Shown: positions 10,063-21,648 of the stretch, piece after piece
How positions within the stretch are numbered: position 1 is the first letter of the stretch
How the letters are laid out: each line of letters starts with the position of its first letter
DNA from: Paraplanobispora takensis
GTDB lineage: Bacteria > Actinomycetota > Actinomycetes > Streptosporangiales > Streptosporangiaceae
Direction of reading: 5' to 3'
Assembly (NCBI RefSeq): GCF_016863195.1
Contig: NZ_BOOK01000021.1
Location: 62,001 to 126,000, forward strand
DNA: 64,000 nt
The notes under the pieces: generated by a model
What the model was told of the DNA's origin: nothing
Seen by the model: the letters and a program-made list of their open reading frames with translations, nothing else
Databases searched by the model: none
Position numbers and translations under genes: made by a program

Positions 10063-10500
10063 ATGAGCGCACCCGGGACTCCGACCCCCGCCGAGGAACT
10101 GCGTGGCGTGGGACTGCGGGTGACCGCTGCTCGCGTCGCACTGCTCGAGACCGTCAGGGACGGTGACCACCTCGACGCCGAGACGATCGCCTCCGGGGTG
10201 CGCGACCGTGTAGGCCACATCTCGCTTCAGGCCGTGTACGAGGCCCTCCACGCGCTCACCGCGGCGGGCCTCATCCGGCGCATCGAACCGGCCGGCAGCC
10301 CGGCCCGGTTCGAGGGACGCGTCGGGGACAACCACCATCACGTCGTGTGCCGGTCCTGCGGTGCCGTCGCCGACGTCGACTGCGCGGTCGGCCACGCGCC
10401 GTGCCTGACGGCGTCCGACGACAACGGCTTCTCGATCGAGGAGGCCGAGGTCGTCTATTGGGGGCTGTGCCCCGCCTGTTCCACCGCCAAAGCCTCCTGA
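10063..10500 (+). CDS. furA: Fur-family redox/iron repressor FurA (CatR type)
   Basis: This 145-residue Fur-family regulator has an N-terminal winged helix (LRVTAARVALLETV, then ISLQAVYEALHALT), a histidine cluster DNHHHVVCRSCG near residues 88-99 and a second CxxC (LCPAC) near residues 135-139. It precedes katG by 33 bp, the conserved actinobacterial furA-katG arrangement in which the thiol-sensitive repressor controls catalase-peroxidase and itself. Direct repeats in the promoter region are the likely operator. Confidence 0.92.
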   Translation: MSAPGTPTPAEELRGVGLRVTAARVALLETVRDGDHLDAETIASGVRDRVGHISLQAVYEALHALTAAGLIRRIEPAGSPARFEGRVGDNHHHVVCRSCGAVADVDCAVGHAPCLTASDDNGFSIEEAEVVYWGLCPACSTAKAS

Positions 10501-10518
10501 GCACCGTGATCCCCCTAG

Positions 10519-12765
<2,247 letters not shown>

Positions 12766-12791
12766 TCGTCGTCTCCGGCTCGAAACCGGAT

Positions 12792-12826
12792 CAGCGGCTG
12801 CCGCGGATCATCCGCGGCAGCCGCTG
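12792..12826. terminator. Bidirectional terminator between katG and a DinB-like gene
   Basis: A perfect 16-bp inverted repeat (12792-12807 with 12811-12826) with a three-base loop lies 27 bp past the katG stop and 30 bp beyond the convergent gene end at 12856. It suits both directions. Confidence 0.8.
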
Positions 12827-12855
12827 CCCGTTCCGCCGTCGATCCCGCGCGACGC

Positions 12856-13362
12856 TCACGCCCCGACGGTCCCGTCGATCCCCTCGCGCAGGAAGTCGGC
12901 GTGCCCGTTGTGCCGGGCGTACTCGTGGATCAGGTGCAGCATCACCATCCGCAGCGACACCTCCGCCTCCCACCGGACCTGGTAACCGGTCACGTCGAGC
13001 GACTCGGCCTCCCGCTCGATCCGGCGGGAGTGCTCGACCTCCGCCCGCCAGGCCTCGAACGCCTCCGACCGCGTGGCACCGGAGGCGTCGTACGCCACCT
13101 GGTAGTCGCCCTCATCCGACCACACGAGCGGGATGTCCTCCCGGTTGATCACCCGCCGGAACCAGGTCCGCTCCACCTCGGCCATGTGCCGCACCAGCCC
13201 GAGCAGCGAAAGCGTCGAGGGCGGCATCGACTGACGTCTCAGCTCCTCGTCGGAGAGCCCGTCGCACTTCATGGCCAGCGTCGCCCGGTGATAGTCGAGG
13301 AAAGCACGGAGCATCTCCCGCTCACCCCCGATGAAGGGCGGACCGACCCGCTCGGTGATCAC
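12856..13362 (-). CDS. DinB/DUF664-family protein
   Basis: This 168-residue protein is of the DinB four-helix superfamily (DUF664 type). It shows the N-terminal helix with a first His (RAFLDYHRATLA), a conserved LGLVRHMAEVERTWF segment and the C-terminal LIHEYARHNGHAD; these histidines form the usual metal site. Members include mycothiol-dependent thiol transferases, but the substrate here cannot be read. The GTG at 13362 was chosen because GGAGGGGAG precedes it at suitable spacing; the longer upstream frame overlaps the sigma-factor gene. Confidence 0.82.
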   Translation of the reverse strand: MITERVGPPFIGGEREMLRAFLDYHRATLAMKCDGLSDEELRRQSMPPSTLSLLGLVRHMAEVERTWFRRVINREDIPLVWSDEGDYQVAYDASGATRSEAFEAWRAEVEHSRRIEREAESLDVTGYQVRWEAEVSLRMVMLHLIHEYARHNGHADFLREGIDGTVGA

Positions 13363-13412
13363 TGCCGCCGACTCCCCTCCACATCCGCCGTACCCGGCGT
13401 ACACCCCGGCGC

Positions 13413-14351
13413 TCAGGCCGCCATGGCCATCTTGCGCAGGCGGGCCAAAGCGTCGCGTTCGATGCGGCGGGCGCGGTCGCGGCCGATGCCGTAGCGTTCG
13501 CCGACCTCGGTGAGGGTGTGCTCGCGGCCGTCCATCAGGCCGTAGCGCCAGCGGAGCATCTCGCGGGTCTGACCCTCGAGGCCGGTCAGCCACTCCTCCA
13601 GGCGCTCGCGCTCGAGGATGTCCATGGCCTGCTGCTCGGGGTCCGCCCAGGTCTCGTCGGCGATCATGTCGCCGAGTTCCGTCTCGTCCTCGTCGCCGAC
13701 CCCCAGCTGGAGCGAGACCGGGTCGGAGGCCCAGCGGCGCAGTTCGCGGACCCGCTCGATGGGGAGCTCCAGCACCGCCGCCAGGTCGGCGTCCGTCGGC
13801 TCCTGGTCGAACTCGGCGAGCATGTCGCGTCGGACGCGCATCAGCCGGGTCATCTGCTCCCCCGCGTGGGTCGGCAGCCGGACCGGGCGGGCCTGCTCGT
13901 GGATCGCGCGTCCCACTGACTGGCGGATCCACCACGTGGCGTAGGTCGAGAACTTGTAACCACGCCGATAGTCGAATTTCTCCACCGCCCGCACCAGTCC
14001 CAGGTTCCCCTCCTGGACCAGATCGATGAGCGGCATTCCCCGTCCGGAGTATTTGCGCGCGACCGCCACCACAAGACGTAGATTGGCCTGGATGAATTCG
14101 TCCTTGGCCCGCTGTCCCGAAATGGCCAGCCGTTCCAACTCCTCATCGGCGGCGTCCGCGATTCGCGGCTCCGTCGACCCACTGTCCAGCAACTGCTCCG
14201 CGAAGAGGCCGGCCTCGATCCGCTTCGCGAGCTCGACCTCCTCCTCCGCGGTAAGCAGGGGGACCCGCCCGATCTCCGCCAGGTAGGTCCCCAGCAGGTC
14301 TCGGTCCGAGACCTGCTGGTCCTGCATGCGATTCCCCGTCGGCCTTGCCAT
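13413..14351 (-). CDS. Group-2 RNA polymerase sigma-70 factor (HrdA/HrdD-like)
   Basis: This 312-residue sigma factor has region 1.2 (DLLGTYLAEIGRVPLLTAEEE), a complete region 2 with the core-binding and -10-recognition helices (NLRLVVAVARKYSGRGM through YKFSTYATWWIRQ), region 3 and a region 4 helix-turn-helix (HTLTEVGERYGIGRDRARRIE). It lacks the long N-terminal extension of the principal sigma HrdB, placing it with the non-essential group-2 factors, which recognise housekeeping-like promoters. AGGTG precedes the ATG at 14351. The upstream gap to 14555 is moderately AT-rich and probably holds its promoter. Confidence 0.93.
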   Translation of the reverse strand: MARPTGNRMQDQQVSDRDLLGTYLAEIGRVPLLTAEEEVELAKRIEAGLFAEQLLDSGSTEPRIADAADEELERLAISGQRAKDEFIQANLRLVVAVARKYSGRGMPLIDLVQEGNLGLVRAVEKFDYRRGYKFSTYATWWIRQSVGRAIHEQARPVRLPTHAGEQMTRLMRVRRDMLAEFDQEPTDADLAAVLELPIERVRELRRWASDPVSLQLGVGDEDETELGDMIADETWADPEQQAMDILERERLEEWLTGLEGQTREMLRWRYGLMDGREHTLTEVGERYGIGRDRARRIERDALARLRKMAMAA

Positions 14352-14555
14352 TCGGTGGCACCTCGTTCCGCCTGCTTATGGCCTGCCCGCCCGCTCGCTC
14401 CACGCCCCGCGCGAACGGACACGCCGCTTGCTCAATCAACGTGCGGTCCAGGGCAAAGATTCCCTAAAGGACTACGTCCGCAGAATGGTTTCGCTTTCCT
14501 CCTCAAGGAGGATGTCGCGGCCCCCGAATGAATCCGCATACCCGCGCGGGGCGGT

Positions 14556-15734
14556 TCACGCCCGGTGGCGTCCCCCCTGCCAGACCTGCGCCACCAGGGG
14601 TACCCCGGGGCGGTAGGCCAGGTGGACGTACGACGGGGCCTCCAGGACCACCAGGTCGGCCCTGGCCCCGGTCCGCAGCGTCCCGACGTCCGTACGGCGC
14701 AGCGCGCGGGCCCCGCCCGCGGTGGCGGCCCTGATCGCCTCCAGCGGCGTCATGCCCATCTCCCGCACCGCCAGCGCCACGCAGAACGGCATGGAGGAGG
14801 TGAAGGAGGAGCCCGGGTTGCAGTCGGTGGCCAGCGCGACGGTCACCCCGGCGTCCAGCAGACGACGGGCGTCGGGGTACGGCGAGCGGGTGGAGAACTC
14901 GGCGCCGGGCAGCAGGGTGGCCACCACACCGGCCGAGGAGAGCGCCTCGACGTCGGCGTCGGACAGGTGGGTGCAGTGGTCGGCGGAGGCGGCCCCCAGC
15001 TCGGCGGCGATGGCCGCCCCCGGTCCCGGGCCGAGCTGGTTGGCGTGCAGGCGGGCCTGCAGCCCGGCCTTGATCCCGGCGGTCAGGATCTCCCTGGTCT
15101 GGTCGGCGTCGAAGGCGCCGCGCTCGCAGAAGACGTCCACCCACCTGGCGTACGGCGCGCAGGCCCGGAGCATCTCCCCGGTGACCGCGCGGACGTAGTC
15201 GTCGGCGGAGGCGGCGTCCGGGGGGACGACGTGCGCCCCCAGATAGGTCGTCTCCTCCGTGAACCTGCGGGCGATCTGCAGGCTGCGGCGCTCGTCGGCG
15301 ACGGTGAGGCCGTAACCGCTCTTGATCTCGACCGTGGTCGTGCCCTGGGCGAGCATCTCGGCGACCAGCCGGGACGTCCGCTCCGCCAGGAGGTCGTCGT
15401 CGGCGGCCCGGGTCGCGGCGACCGTGGTGCGGATGCCCCCGGCGGTGTAGCGCTCTCCCGACATCCGGGCGGTGAACTCGGCGGTGCGGTCGCCGGCGAA
15501 GACCAGATGGGCGTGGCTGTCGACGAACCCGGGGATGACGCAGCGGCCGCCGGCGTCCACCCGCTCGTCGGCGTCCGGGGCCTGCCGGGCAGGGCCGGTC
15601 CACGCCACGCGGCCGTCCTCGACGACCAGGGCGGCCTGTTCGATCTCCTCGCGGCCGGGGTCGCCGGTGTACAGCAGGCCGATCCGGTCGAACAACGTGC
15701 TGCCCGCCCGGGCGCCGCCCTCTCGCGTGGTCAT
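14556..15734 (-). CDS. hutI: Imidazolonepropionase
   Basis: This 392-residue amidohydrolase opens the ring of imidazolone-5-propionate to N-formimino-L-glutamate in histidine degradation. Metal-site motifs are visible: [15 protein letters not shown] near residue 68, HANQLG, a CTHLSD His and ATDCNPGSS with the catalytic Asp. The ATG at 15734 overlaps the hutF stop by four bases. It is the last gene of the M20 hydrolase-hutF-hutI operon. Confidence 0.95.
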   Translation of the reverse strand: MTTREGGARAGSTLFDRIGLLYTGDPGREEIEQAALVVEDGRVAWTGPARQAPDADERVDAGGRCVIPGFVDSHAHLVFAGDRTAEFTARMSGERYTAGGIRTTVAATRAADDDLLAERTSRLVAEMLAQGTTTVEIKSGYGLTVADERRSLQIARRFTEETTYLGAHVVPPDAASADDYVRAVTGEMLRACAPYARWVDVFCERGAFDADQTREILTAGIKAGLQARLHANQLGPGPGAAIAAELGAASADHCTHLSDADVEALSSAGVVATLLPGAEFSTRSPYPDARRLLDAGVTVALATDCNPGSSFTSSMPFCVALAVREMGMTPLEAIRAATAGGARALRRTDVGTLRTGARADLVVLEAPSYVHLAYRPGVPLVAQVWQGGRHRA

Positions 15735-17083
15735 GCCCTCACCCGCCGCGTCTCGTGGATCGCCTCGGCGAGCATCGTGCCGACCTCGCCCAGGATGTGG
15801 CGGCCCTCGGCGACGGTCTGCCTGCCGCCGGAGACCACGGAGTGCACGTCCGCCGCCGTCGCGGCGAACACCACGGTCTCGGCGGGCGGTCCGACGCCCG
15901 CCGTGCGGACCGAGTCGAGCCGGACGGAGACCAGGTCGGCCCACGCCCCGGGGCACAGCATCCCCCCGTCGGGGAAGCCCAGCGAGGCGTGCCCGGTGAC
16001 GGTGGCGGCCTGGAGCAGTTCGGCGGCCCGCCAGTGCCCGCGCCGCTCGGTTGCCAGCCGCTCGTCCAGCTCGACCGCGCGGGCCTCCTCGAACAGGTCG
16101 ACGACCGCGTGGCTGTCGGAGCCGAGGGTGATCGGCGAGCCCGCCTCGGCCATCGCCCGCGCGGGGCCGATGCCGTCGGCGAGGTCGCGCTCCGTCGTGG
16201 GGCACATGCACACGTGGGTCCGGGACTGGCCCAGCAGCGCGATGTCCACCTCCGACACGTGCGTGGCGTGCACGGCCGTGGAGCGGGGGCCGAGGGCGCC
16301 GTGCTCGTGCAGCACCTGGACGGGTGTGGCGGAGTACTGCTCCACGCAGGAGGAGTTCTCCTCCCGCTGCTCGGACACGTGGGCGTGCAGCGGGGCGGCG
16401 TGGTGGTGGGAGAACGCGGCGACCGTGGGCATCTGCTCGGGCGGGACCGCGCGGATCGAGTGGATGGCCGCGCCGACCTCGACGTCCGGCTCACCGGCGT
16501 AGGCGGCGGCCAGCGCCTCGGCCCGCACGGCCCAGCGCTCGGCGTCGCCGTCGCCGAAGCGGAGCTGGACGCCGCTCAGCGGTGCCCGCACCCCGCCGGC
16601 CAGATAGCAGGCGTCCAGCAGCGCGATTCGCAGCCCCGCCTCCCTGGCGGCCTGGACGAGCGCGTGGCCCATGGCGTTCGGGTCGTCGTACGGCGTGCCG
16701 CCCGGCGCGTGGTGCAGATAGTGGAACTCCCCGACGCAGGTGATCCCGGCCAGTGCCATCTCCGCGAAGGCCGCCCTGGCCAGCCGGAGGTAGGAGTCGG
16801 GGTCCAGGACGCCGGCCACGCCGTACATCTGCTCGCGCCAGGTCCAGAAGCTGCCCTTGCCTGTCTGCGCCGCCCCGCGCAGGGCCCGGTGGAAGGCGTG
16901 GGAGTGCGCGTTGGCGAGGCCGGGGAGGGTGAGCCCGGCCAGCCTGGTCGCCCCGGCCGGCGGTTCGGCCATCCCGGGCGTGACGGCGGTGATCCGCGAT
17001 CCCGAGGTCTCGACGAGGACGCCGGCGACGACCTCGCCCGGCGGCAGCCAGGCCAGCTCGCACCAGTAGGTCAGCTCCGGCAC
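15731..17083 (-). CDS. hutF: Formimidoylglutamate deiminase
   Basis: This 450-residue amidohydrolase converts N-formimino-L-glutamate to N-formyl-L-glutamate and ammonia, the five-step variant of the histidine pathway. Metal ligands appear in [11 protein letters not shown] near residue 60, [11 protein letters not shown] and a [10 protein letters not shown] motif. The GTG at 17083 is preceded by GGAGG with a four-base spacer and lies inside the end of the upstream M20 hydrolase gene (13-bp overlap). Its stop overlaps hutI. Confidence 0.93.
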   Translation of the reverse strand: MPELTYWCELAWLPPGEVVAGVLVETSGSRITAVTPGMAEPPAGATRLAGLTLPGLANAHSHAFHRALRGAAQTGKGSFWTWREQMYGVAGVLDPDSYLRLARAAFAEMALAGITCVGEFHYLHHAPGGTPYDDPNAMGHALVQAAREAGLRIALLDACYLAGGVRAPLSGVQLRFGDGDAERWAVRAEALAAAYAGEPDVEVGAAIHSIRAVPPEQMPTVAAFSHHHAAPLHAHVSEQREENSSCVEQYSATPVQVLHEHGALGPRSTAVHATHVSEVDIALLGQSRTHVCMCPTTERDLADGIGPARAMAEAGSPITLGSDSHAVVDLFEEARAVELDERLATERRGHWRAAELLQAATVTGHASLGFPDGGMLCPGAWADLVSVRLDSVRTAGVGPPAETVVFAATAADVHSVVSGGRQTVAEGRHILGEVGTMLAEAIHETRRVRA

Positions 17084-18390
17084 AGGTCCTCCAAGACTGC
17101 GGCGAGGGCGGCGACTCCGAGACGACAGTCGGATCTTTCCGCATGTTCTTCGGGAGAGTGAGAGATTCCCGTCGGATTGCGCACGAACACCATCGCGCTG
17201 GGAACGCCCGCGGCGGCGAGGATCCCGGCGTCGTGCCCCGCCCCCGTCGGCAACACCGGCACCCGCCCCTGACCACGCCCGGCCTCCCCCGGCGACACCG
17301 GCACCCGCCCGGCTTCCCCGTCCGGCCGTGGTTCTCCCCCGTCCGGCGCCGGTACGGCGAGATCCGGGGCGGCGGTCTCCGGCGCCGTCGTACGGCGGGC
17401 GAGCGCGGTGCCGATCACGGTGGCCAGGCGGTCGCGGAGGACCTCTCCGAAGTCGACGGCCGGGGTCCAGGACTCGGTGCTCACCTCCGCTCCGGAGAAG
17501 GCGGTCAGCTCCTCCACCAGCGCCCGCACCGCCCGCTCGTCCCCGCCGCGGGCGTCGAGCCAGGCGCTGACCAGGCCGGGGACGGCGTTGGCGTTGCCCG
17601 GCGAGACGTGGAGCCTGCCGAAGGTGGCGACCACGCCCGCCCGCTCGGCGAGAGCGCGTGCCTGCAGCACGGTGCGGGCGAAGGGCAGCATGGGGTCGTC
17701 GCGGTCTTCCAGGCGGGTGGTGCCCGCGTGGTTGGCCTGGCCGCGGAAGTCGAACCGCCAGCGCCCGTGCGGCCAGATCGCACTGGCCACGCCGACCGGG
17801 TCGCCGCTGTGGACGAGCCCCCGGCCCTGTTCGACGTGGAGCTCCACGAAGACGCCGACGCGGCGCAGCGTCTCCTCGTCGCGGCCGAGCGCGCCGGGGT
17901 CGCGGCCGGCCCGGCGGAGCACCTCCGCCAGGCTGTCGCCGGCGTCGTCGGTCAGGCCGCGGGCCCGGTCGGGCTCCAGGGCGCCGGTGAGGAGCCGGGA
18001 GCCCATGCACGGGACGCCGAACCTGGCCCCCTCCTCGTCGGTGAAGCAGGCGATCCCCAGCGGCCGGGCGAGTTCGGCGCCCCGCTCGTCGAGCAGGTCG
18101 AGGGCGGCGAAGGCCGACACGACCCCCAGGGGGCCGTCGAAGGCGCCGCCCTGCCGTACGGAGTCGAGGTGGCTGCCGGTGACCACCCCGTCCCCCGCCG
18201 ACGGGTCGCCCCGCCAGGCCCACAGGTTGCCGTTGCGGTCCTGCTCCAGGTCGAGGCCGCGCCTTTCGGCCTCCTGCCGGAACCACTCGCGCAGCTCCAA
18301 GTCGGCGGGCGACCACGCGTCGCGCAGGTAGCCCCCGGTCCGGCCGTCGCGTCCGAGGTGCTCGATGGCACCCCACATCTCGTCGAACAC
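17071..18390 (-). CDS. M20-family amidohydrolase of the hut operon (allantoate amidohydrolase-like)
   Basis: This 439-residue M20 zinc amidohydrolase has the family signatures: GSHLDSVRQGGAFDGPLG (metal ligands His and Asp), FTDEEGARFG with the catalytic Glu, ELHVEQG and SGAGHDA-like TGAGHDAGIL. Annotation tools call such proteins allantoate amidohydrolase. The position between the hut promoter and hutF suggests it may instead hydrolyse N-formylglutamate, replacing HutG; that is inference. A Pro/Gly-rich insert near residues 335-380 with an internal repeat (RVPVSPGEAGR, RVPVLPTGAG) precedes the last metal motif. The GTG at 18390 is used; the ATG at 18378 is possible. Confidence 0.85.
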   Translation of the reverse strand: MFDEMWGAIEHLGRDGRTGGYLRDAWSPADLELREWFRQEAERRGLDLEQDRNGNLWAWRGDPSAGDGVVTGSHLDSVRQGGAFDGPLGVVSAFAALDLLDERGAELARPLGIACFTDEEGARFGVPCMGSRLLTGALEPDRARGLTDDAGDSLAEVLRRAGRDPGALGRDEETLRRVGVFVELHVEQGRGLVHSGDPVGVASAIWPHGRWRFDFRGQANHAGTTRLEDRDDPMLPFARTVLQARALAERAGVVATFGRLHVSPGNANAVPGLVSAWLDARGGDERAVRALVEELTAFSGAEVSTESWTPAVDFGEVLRDRLATVIGTALARRTTAPETAAPDLAVPAPDGGEPRPDGEAGRVPVSPGEAGRGQGRVPVLPTGAGHDAGILAAAGVPSAMVFVRNPTGISHSPEEHAERSDCRLGVAALAAVLEDLCRS

Positions 18391-18402
18391 CCCTCCATTA
18401 TG

Positions 18403-18418
18403 TGAATGGAGTCATTCA
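18403..18418. promoter_or_regulatory. hut operator copy 1 (TGAATG-N4-CATTCA)
   Basis: A perfect 6-4-6 palindrome TGAATG-GAGT-CATTCA ends 12 bp upstream of the M20 hydrolase-hutF-hutI operon. The identical half-sites with identical spacing recur in front of hutU at 24348-24363, so it is very likely the binding site of a hut repressor. The RpiR-family gene next to hutU is the nearest candidate regulator. Confidence 0.75.
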
Positions 18419-18457
18419 TTGGCGAGCCGGGGCGCACGGCCGTCAGATGAGCGGCCG

Positions 18458-19144
18458 TCAGGTGAGCGGCCCCGCGGCGGGGCGGACGGTGATGTCGGTG
18501 ATGTGGGCGTCCGGCGAGGCGATCACCGCCGCCAGGACCGCCCTGGCCACCGAGTCGGCGTTGAGATAGCGCTCCGGCTGGTAGGCGCCCTTCTCCTGCT
18601 CGCGGACCTCGCGCTGCATGTCGGTGTCGACCCTGCCCGGATAGACCGTGGTGACCCGCAGGTCGGGCTCCTCCAGCCGGAGCCCGTCGGCCAGGGCGCG
18701 CAGGGCGAACTTGCTGGCGGCGTACGGCACCCAGTTCGGGTTGGCCCGCTGCCCGGCACCGGAGTTGATCATCACGACCCGGCCGCGCGCGGCGCGCAGG
18801 GCGGGCAGCAGGAGCCGGGTCAGCTCGGCGACGGCGATCACGTTGATCTCCATCGTGCGCCGCCACAACTCGGCCCGGGCCTGCTCGACGCGGCCCAGGA
18901 GCGCCACGCCGGCGCTGTGCACCAGCACGTCGAGCCGGTCGATCCCGGCGACGTCTGCCGGGGTGACGGCGGTCAGCTCCACCGGCCAGGGCCGCGCGCC
19001 CGGCAGCTCCGCGCAGATCTTCTCCAGGGCCTCGCGGTCGCGCCCGCCGAGCAGCAGGTCGTGCGTGGGGGCCAGAGCGTGCGCGACGGCGGCCCCGATC
19101 CCCCGGGACGCGCCGGTGATCAGAGCGGTGGGGCGTGCTGACAT
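18458..19144 (-). CDS. Short-chain dehydrogenase/reductase
   Basis: This 228-residue classical SDR has the cofactor motif TGASRGIG near residues 10-17, NSGAG in place of the catalytic-Ser segment and the catalytic YAASK. The GGRDRE stretch after strand two suggests NADP(H) preference. The substrate cannot be predicted. The gene is divergent from a PadR regulator across a 106-bp AT-rich intergenic region with a palindrome, so it may be in that regulon. A long spacer separates it from the hut operon. Confidence 0.88.
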   Translation of the reverse strand: MSARPTALITGASRGIGAAVAHALAPTHDLLLGGRDREALEKICAELPGARPWPVELTAVTPADVAGIDRLDVLVHSAGVALLGRVEQARAELWRRTMEINVIAVAELTRLLLPALRAARGRVVMINSGAGQRANPNWVPYAASKFALRALADGLRLEEPDLRVTTVYPGRVDTDMQREVREQEKGAYQPERYLNADSVARAVLAAVIASPDAHITDITVRPAAGPLT

Positions 19145-19228
19145 GGCGGCAATCCTACGAGGTCATGGAACGCTCCGACTGTCGGCCCCCGGCGGCGACG
19201 CGCCGCGGAGGTGTTTGCTTGCGTATTA

Positions 19229-19246
19229 AAATTTATATACAAATTT
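19229..19246. promoter_or_regulatory. AT-rich near-palindrome between the SDR and padR genes
   Basis: AAATTT-ATATAC-AAATTT (19229-19246) is an 18-bp palindrome with a single mismatched pair, in a strikingly AT-rich patch five bases before the padR ATG. It probably combines the padR -10 region with the PadR operator and could also affect the divergent SDR gene. PadR autoregulation is usual for the family. Confidence 0.55.
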
Positions 19247-19250
19247 GCAT

Positions 19251-19781
19251 ATGTCTTCTACGCGTGTTCTCCTTCTCGGTGTGCTGCTCGACGGTCCTCT
19301 GCACGGCTACGAGGTACGGCGCCGCCTGGAGATGTGGGGTGCCGACGGGTGGGCCAACGTGGCCTACGGCTCGATCTACCACGGCCTGTCCAAGATGGCC
19401 GACGAGGGCCTGCTGCACCGCGTGGAGGAAGGCAGGGGCGGCAAGACCGTGTACGAGATCACCGAGGCCGGCCGGGCCGAGTTCATGGTGCAGCTGATGC
19501 GGCACTGGTGGGAGATCCGGCCGATCGTGGATCCCTTCCAGGTCGCGCTGACCTTCATGGACCGGCTCTCCCCCGCCGACCTGACCGCCGCCATGGAGGC
19601 CAGGGCGGAGCAGCTGCGGGCCTCCATCACGATGCTCGAACGGGCGATCCCCGCCAAGCGCGCCCACGGGGCTCCCCGGCACATCGACGAGACCCTGCGC
19701 CTGCACGCCGCCCAGTTCCAGGCCCAGCTCGGCTGGGTCGAGGAGAGCATCGGCAAGGTCAGGGACGGCGAGCTGCCGTAG
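19251..19781 (+). CDS. PadR-family transcriptional regulator
   Basis: This 176-residue PadR regulator has the N-terminal winged helix (VLLLGVLLDGPLHGYEVRRRLE, then SIYHGLSKMADEGLL) and a C-terminal Vir-type coiled-coil dimerisation domain (TAAMEARAEQLRASITMLE). The ATG at 19251 has no clear ribosome-binding site and may be leaderless. A DrrAB-type exporter operon follows 102 bp downstream on the same strand, which it most likely represses until a toxic ligand is bound. Confidence 0.9.
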   Translation: MSSTRVLLLGVLLDGPLHGYEVRRRLEMWGADGWANVAYGSIYHGLSKMADEGLLHRVEEGRGGKTVYEITEAGRAEFMVQLMRHWWEIRPIVDPFQVALTFMDRLSPADLTAAMEARAEQLRASITMLERAIPAKRAHGAPRHIDETLRLHAAQFQAQLGWVEESIGKVRDGELP

Positions 19782-19883
19782 CCGCCCGCCCGGCGGCCCG
19801 CGGGGGGCGGCCGCACCGGAAAACCTGTTGCCCCTCCCACGACGGGAGGGTTCATGCTCGACATCCCGAAGAACGGAGAGAAC

Positions 19884-20843
19884 ATGATCATCGAGGCGCA
19901 CGACCTGCGCAAGACGTTCGTCGCCAAACGGGGAAGGGGCAAGACCGAGACGGTCGAGGCCGTCCGGGGCATCGACCTGGCCGTCGACGAGGGTGAGATC
20001 TTCGCCTGCCTCGGCCCGAACGGCGCCGGCAAGACCACCACGGTCCGGATGCTGGCCACTTTCACCGTCCCCACCTCCGGCACGGCCCGGGTGGCCGGGT
20101 TCGACGTGGTCAAGGAGGCGGCCAGGGTCCGCGAGAAGATCGGCTACGTCGGCCAGGCCGGCGGCGTGGACGACAACGCCCCGGGCCGGGAGAGCCTGGT
20201 CCTGGCGGGCCGGATCGCGGGGATGTCCCGCAGGGAGGCCCTGGCCCGCGCGGAGGAGCTGTTCGCCGCCTTCAGCCTGAGCGAGATCGCCGACCGCCCG
20301 GTCAAGACCCTCTCCGGCGGCCAGAAGCGGCGTTTCTCCCTGGCCATCGGGCTGGTGAACCGGCCGCCCCTGGTCTTCCTGGACGAGCCCACCACCGGCC
20401 TCGACCCGCAGAACCGGGCCAACCTCTGGGACGAGATCCGCGCCCTGCGCGAGGCGGGCACCAGCGTGCTGCTGACCACCCACTACCTGGACGAGGCCGA
20501 CGCGCTGTGCGACCGGCTGGTCATCGTCGACCACGGGAAGATCGTCGCCGAGGGCACTCCGGAGAAGCTCAAGAAGGAGCTCGCGGGCGACGTCGTCACG
20601 CTCCGGCTCGACGACCTGGACGGTGCGCGGAGGGTCCTGGCGGCGCAGCCGTACATCAAGGAGACCCAGGTGGAGGGCGACTCCCTGCGCGCCTATCTCG
20701 ACGACGGCGAGCACGGCCTGCCCGCGCTGCTGCGCGCGCTGGAGGCCGAGAGCCTGGCCATCCGGTCCATCTCGCTCGACCGGGCCACGCTCGACGACGT
20801 CTTCCTCAAGCACACCGGCCGCTCCCTGCGCGACGCCGCCTGA
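19884..20843 (+). CDS. DrrA-type ABC exporter ATP-binding protein
   Basis: This 319-residue ATPase of the daunorubicin-resistance (DrrA) family has Walker A GPNGAGKTT near residues 50-58, signature LSGGQKRR, Walker B LVFLDEPTTGLDP and the H-loop TTHYLDEAD. A C-terminal regulatory tail of about 90 residues is present, as in DrrA. The ATG at 19884 follows GGAGAG. It pairs with the permease 27 bp downstream to export a hydrophobic compound, probably an antibiotic or other toxin; the substrate is unknown. Confidence 0.93.
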   Translation: MIIEAHDLRKTFVAKRGRGKTETVEAVRGIDLAVDEGEIFACLGPNGAGKTTTVRMLATFTVPTSGTARVAGFDVVKEAARVREKIGYVGQAGGVDDNAPGRESLVLAGRIAGMSRREALARAEELFAAFSLSEIADRPVKTLSGGQKRRFSLAIGLVNRPPLVFLDEPTTGLDPQNRANLWDEIRALREAGTSVLLTTHYLDEADALCDRLVIVDHGKIVAEGTPEKLKKELAGDVVTLRLDDLDGARRVLAAQPYIKETQVEGDSLRAYLDDGEHGLPALLRALEAESLAIRSISLDRATLDDVFLKHTGRSLRDAA

Positions 20844-20870
20844 CCCCACTATCCCGCGAGGAATCCCCCC

Positions 20871-21620
20871 ATGCTTCGACACACCTTGTTGTTCACGGGC
20901 TACGAGCTCGGCGTCATGCGCCGCAACCTGGCATGGCCGATCATCGGCATCATGCAGCCCGTCCTGTATCTGCTGTTGTTCGCCCCGTTGCTGACCAGCA
21001 TCACCCCGAACGGGGAGCTGACGGAGGCACTGATCGTGTTCACTCCGGCGGCGCTGGTGATGATCGCGCTGTTCGGTTCGATGTTCGCCGGTTTCGGCAT
21101 GATCAATGAGACCCGGAACGGGGTGCTGGAGCGGCTCGCGGTCAGCCAGGCCTGGCGGCCCGCGATCATCCTCGGCCGGGTGGTGAAGGACATGCTCATG
21201 CTCGTCCTGCAGTCGCTCCTGGTGCTGGGTGTGGCCGCGCTGATGGGCCTGCGGATCAGCCTGGCCGCGATGGGCCTGATGCTGCTGCTCATGGCGGTGA
21301 CCGGCCTGTTCGCCGCCAACCTGTCGTACGGCCTGGCGCTGGCCGTGCGCGACGAGAACGGCATGTCGCAGATCGTGCAGTTCTTCCTGCTCCCGCTGAT
21401 GCTGCTGTCCGGCCTGATGCTGCCGATGTCGCTCGCCCCCGAGTGGATGCAGACGGTGGCGAAGTTCAACCCGCTCTACTACGCCGTCGAGGCGGGCCGG
21501 GCCCTGTTCGCCGGGGACTTCTCCGACGGCGACATCCCGATCGCCTTCGGCATCTTCCTGGTCCTGGGCGTGCTGGCCCTGACCTGGTCGGTCCGCTCCC
21601 TGCGCAAGCTGGCGGGCTAG
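20871..21620 (+). CDS. DrrB-type ABC-2 transporter permease
   Basis: This 249-residue ABC-2 permease has about six membrane helices and the family segments NETRNGVLERLAVS and FFLLPLMLLSGLMLPM near the C-terminal half. It forms the membrane pore for the upstream ATPase. The gene ends 18 bp before the convergent RpiR gene, with a short hairpin across the junction. Confidence 0.92.
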   Translation: MLRHTLLFTGYELGVMRRNLAWPIIGIMQPVLYLLLFAPLLTSITPNGELTEALIVFTPAALVMIALFGSMFAGFGMINETRNGVLERLAVSQAWRPAIILGRVVKDMLMLVLQSLLVLGVAALMGLRISLAAMGLMLLLMAVTGLFAANLSYGLALAVRDENGMSQIVQFFLLPLMLLSGLMLPMSLAPEWMQTVAKFNPLYYAVEAGRALFAGDFSDGDIPIAFGIFLVLGVLALTWSVRSLRKLAG

Positions 21621-21631
21621 CCACCCGACCG

Positions 21632-21648
21632 CACCGGCTCAGCCGGTG
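21632..21648. terminator. Short hairpin between the permease and RpiR genes
   Basis: CACCGGC and GCCGGTG arms (21632-21638 and 21642-21648) flank a three-base loop at the junction of two convergent genes, overlapping the last codons of the RpiR gene. A weak bidirectional terminator is plausible; the stem is only seven base pairs. Confidence 0.4.
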
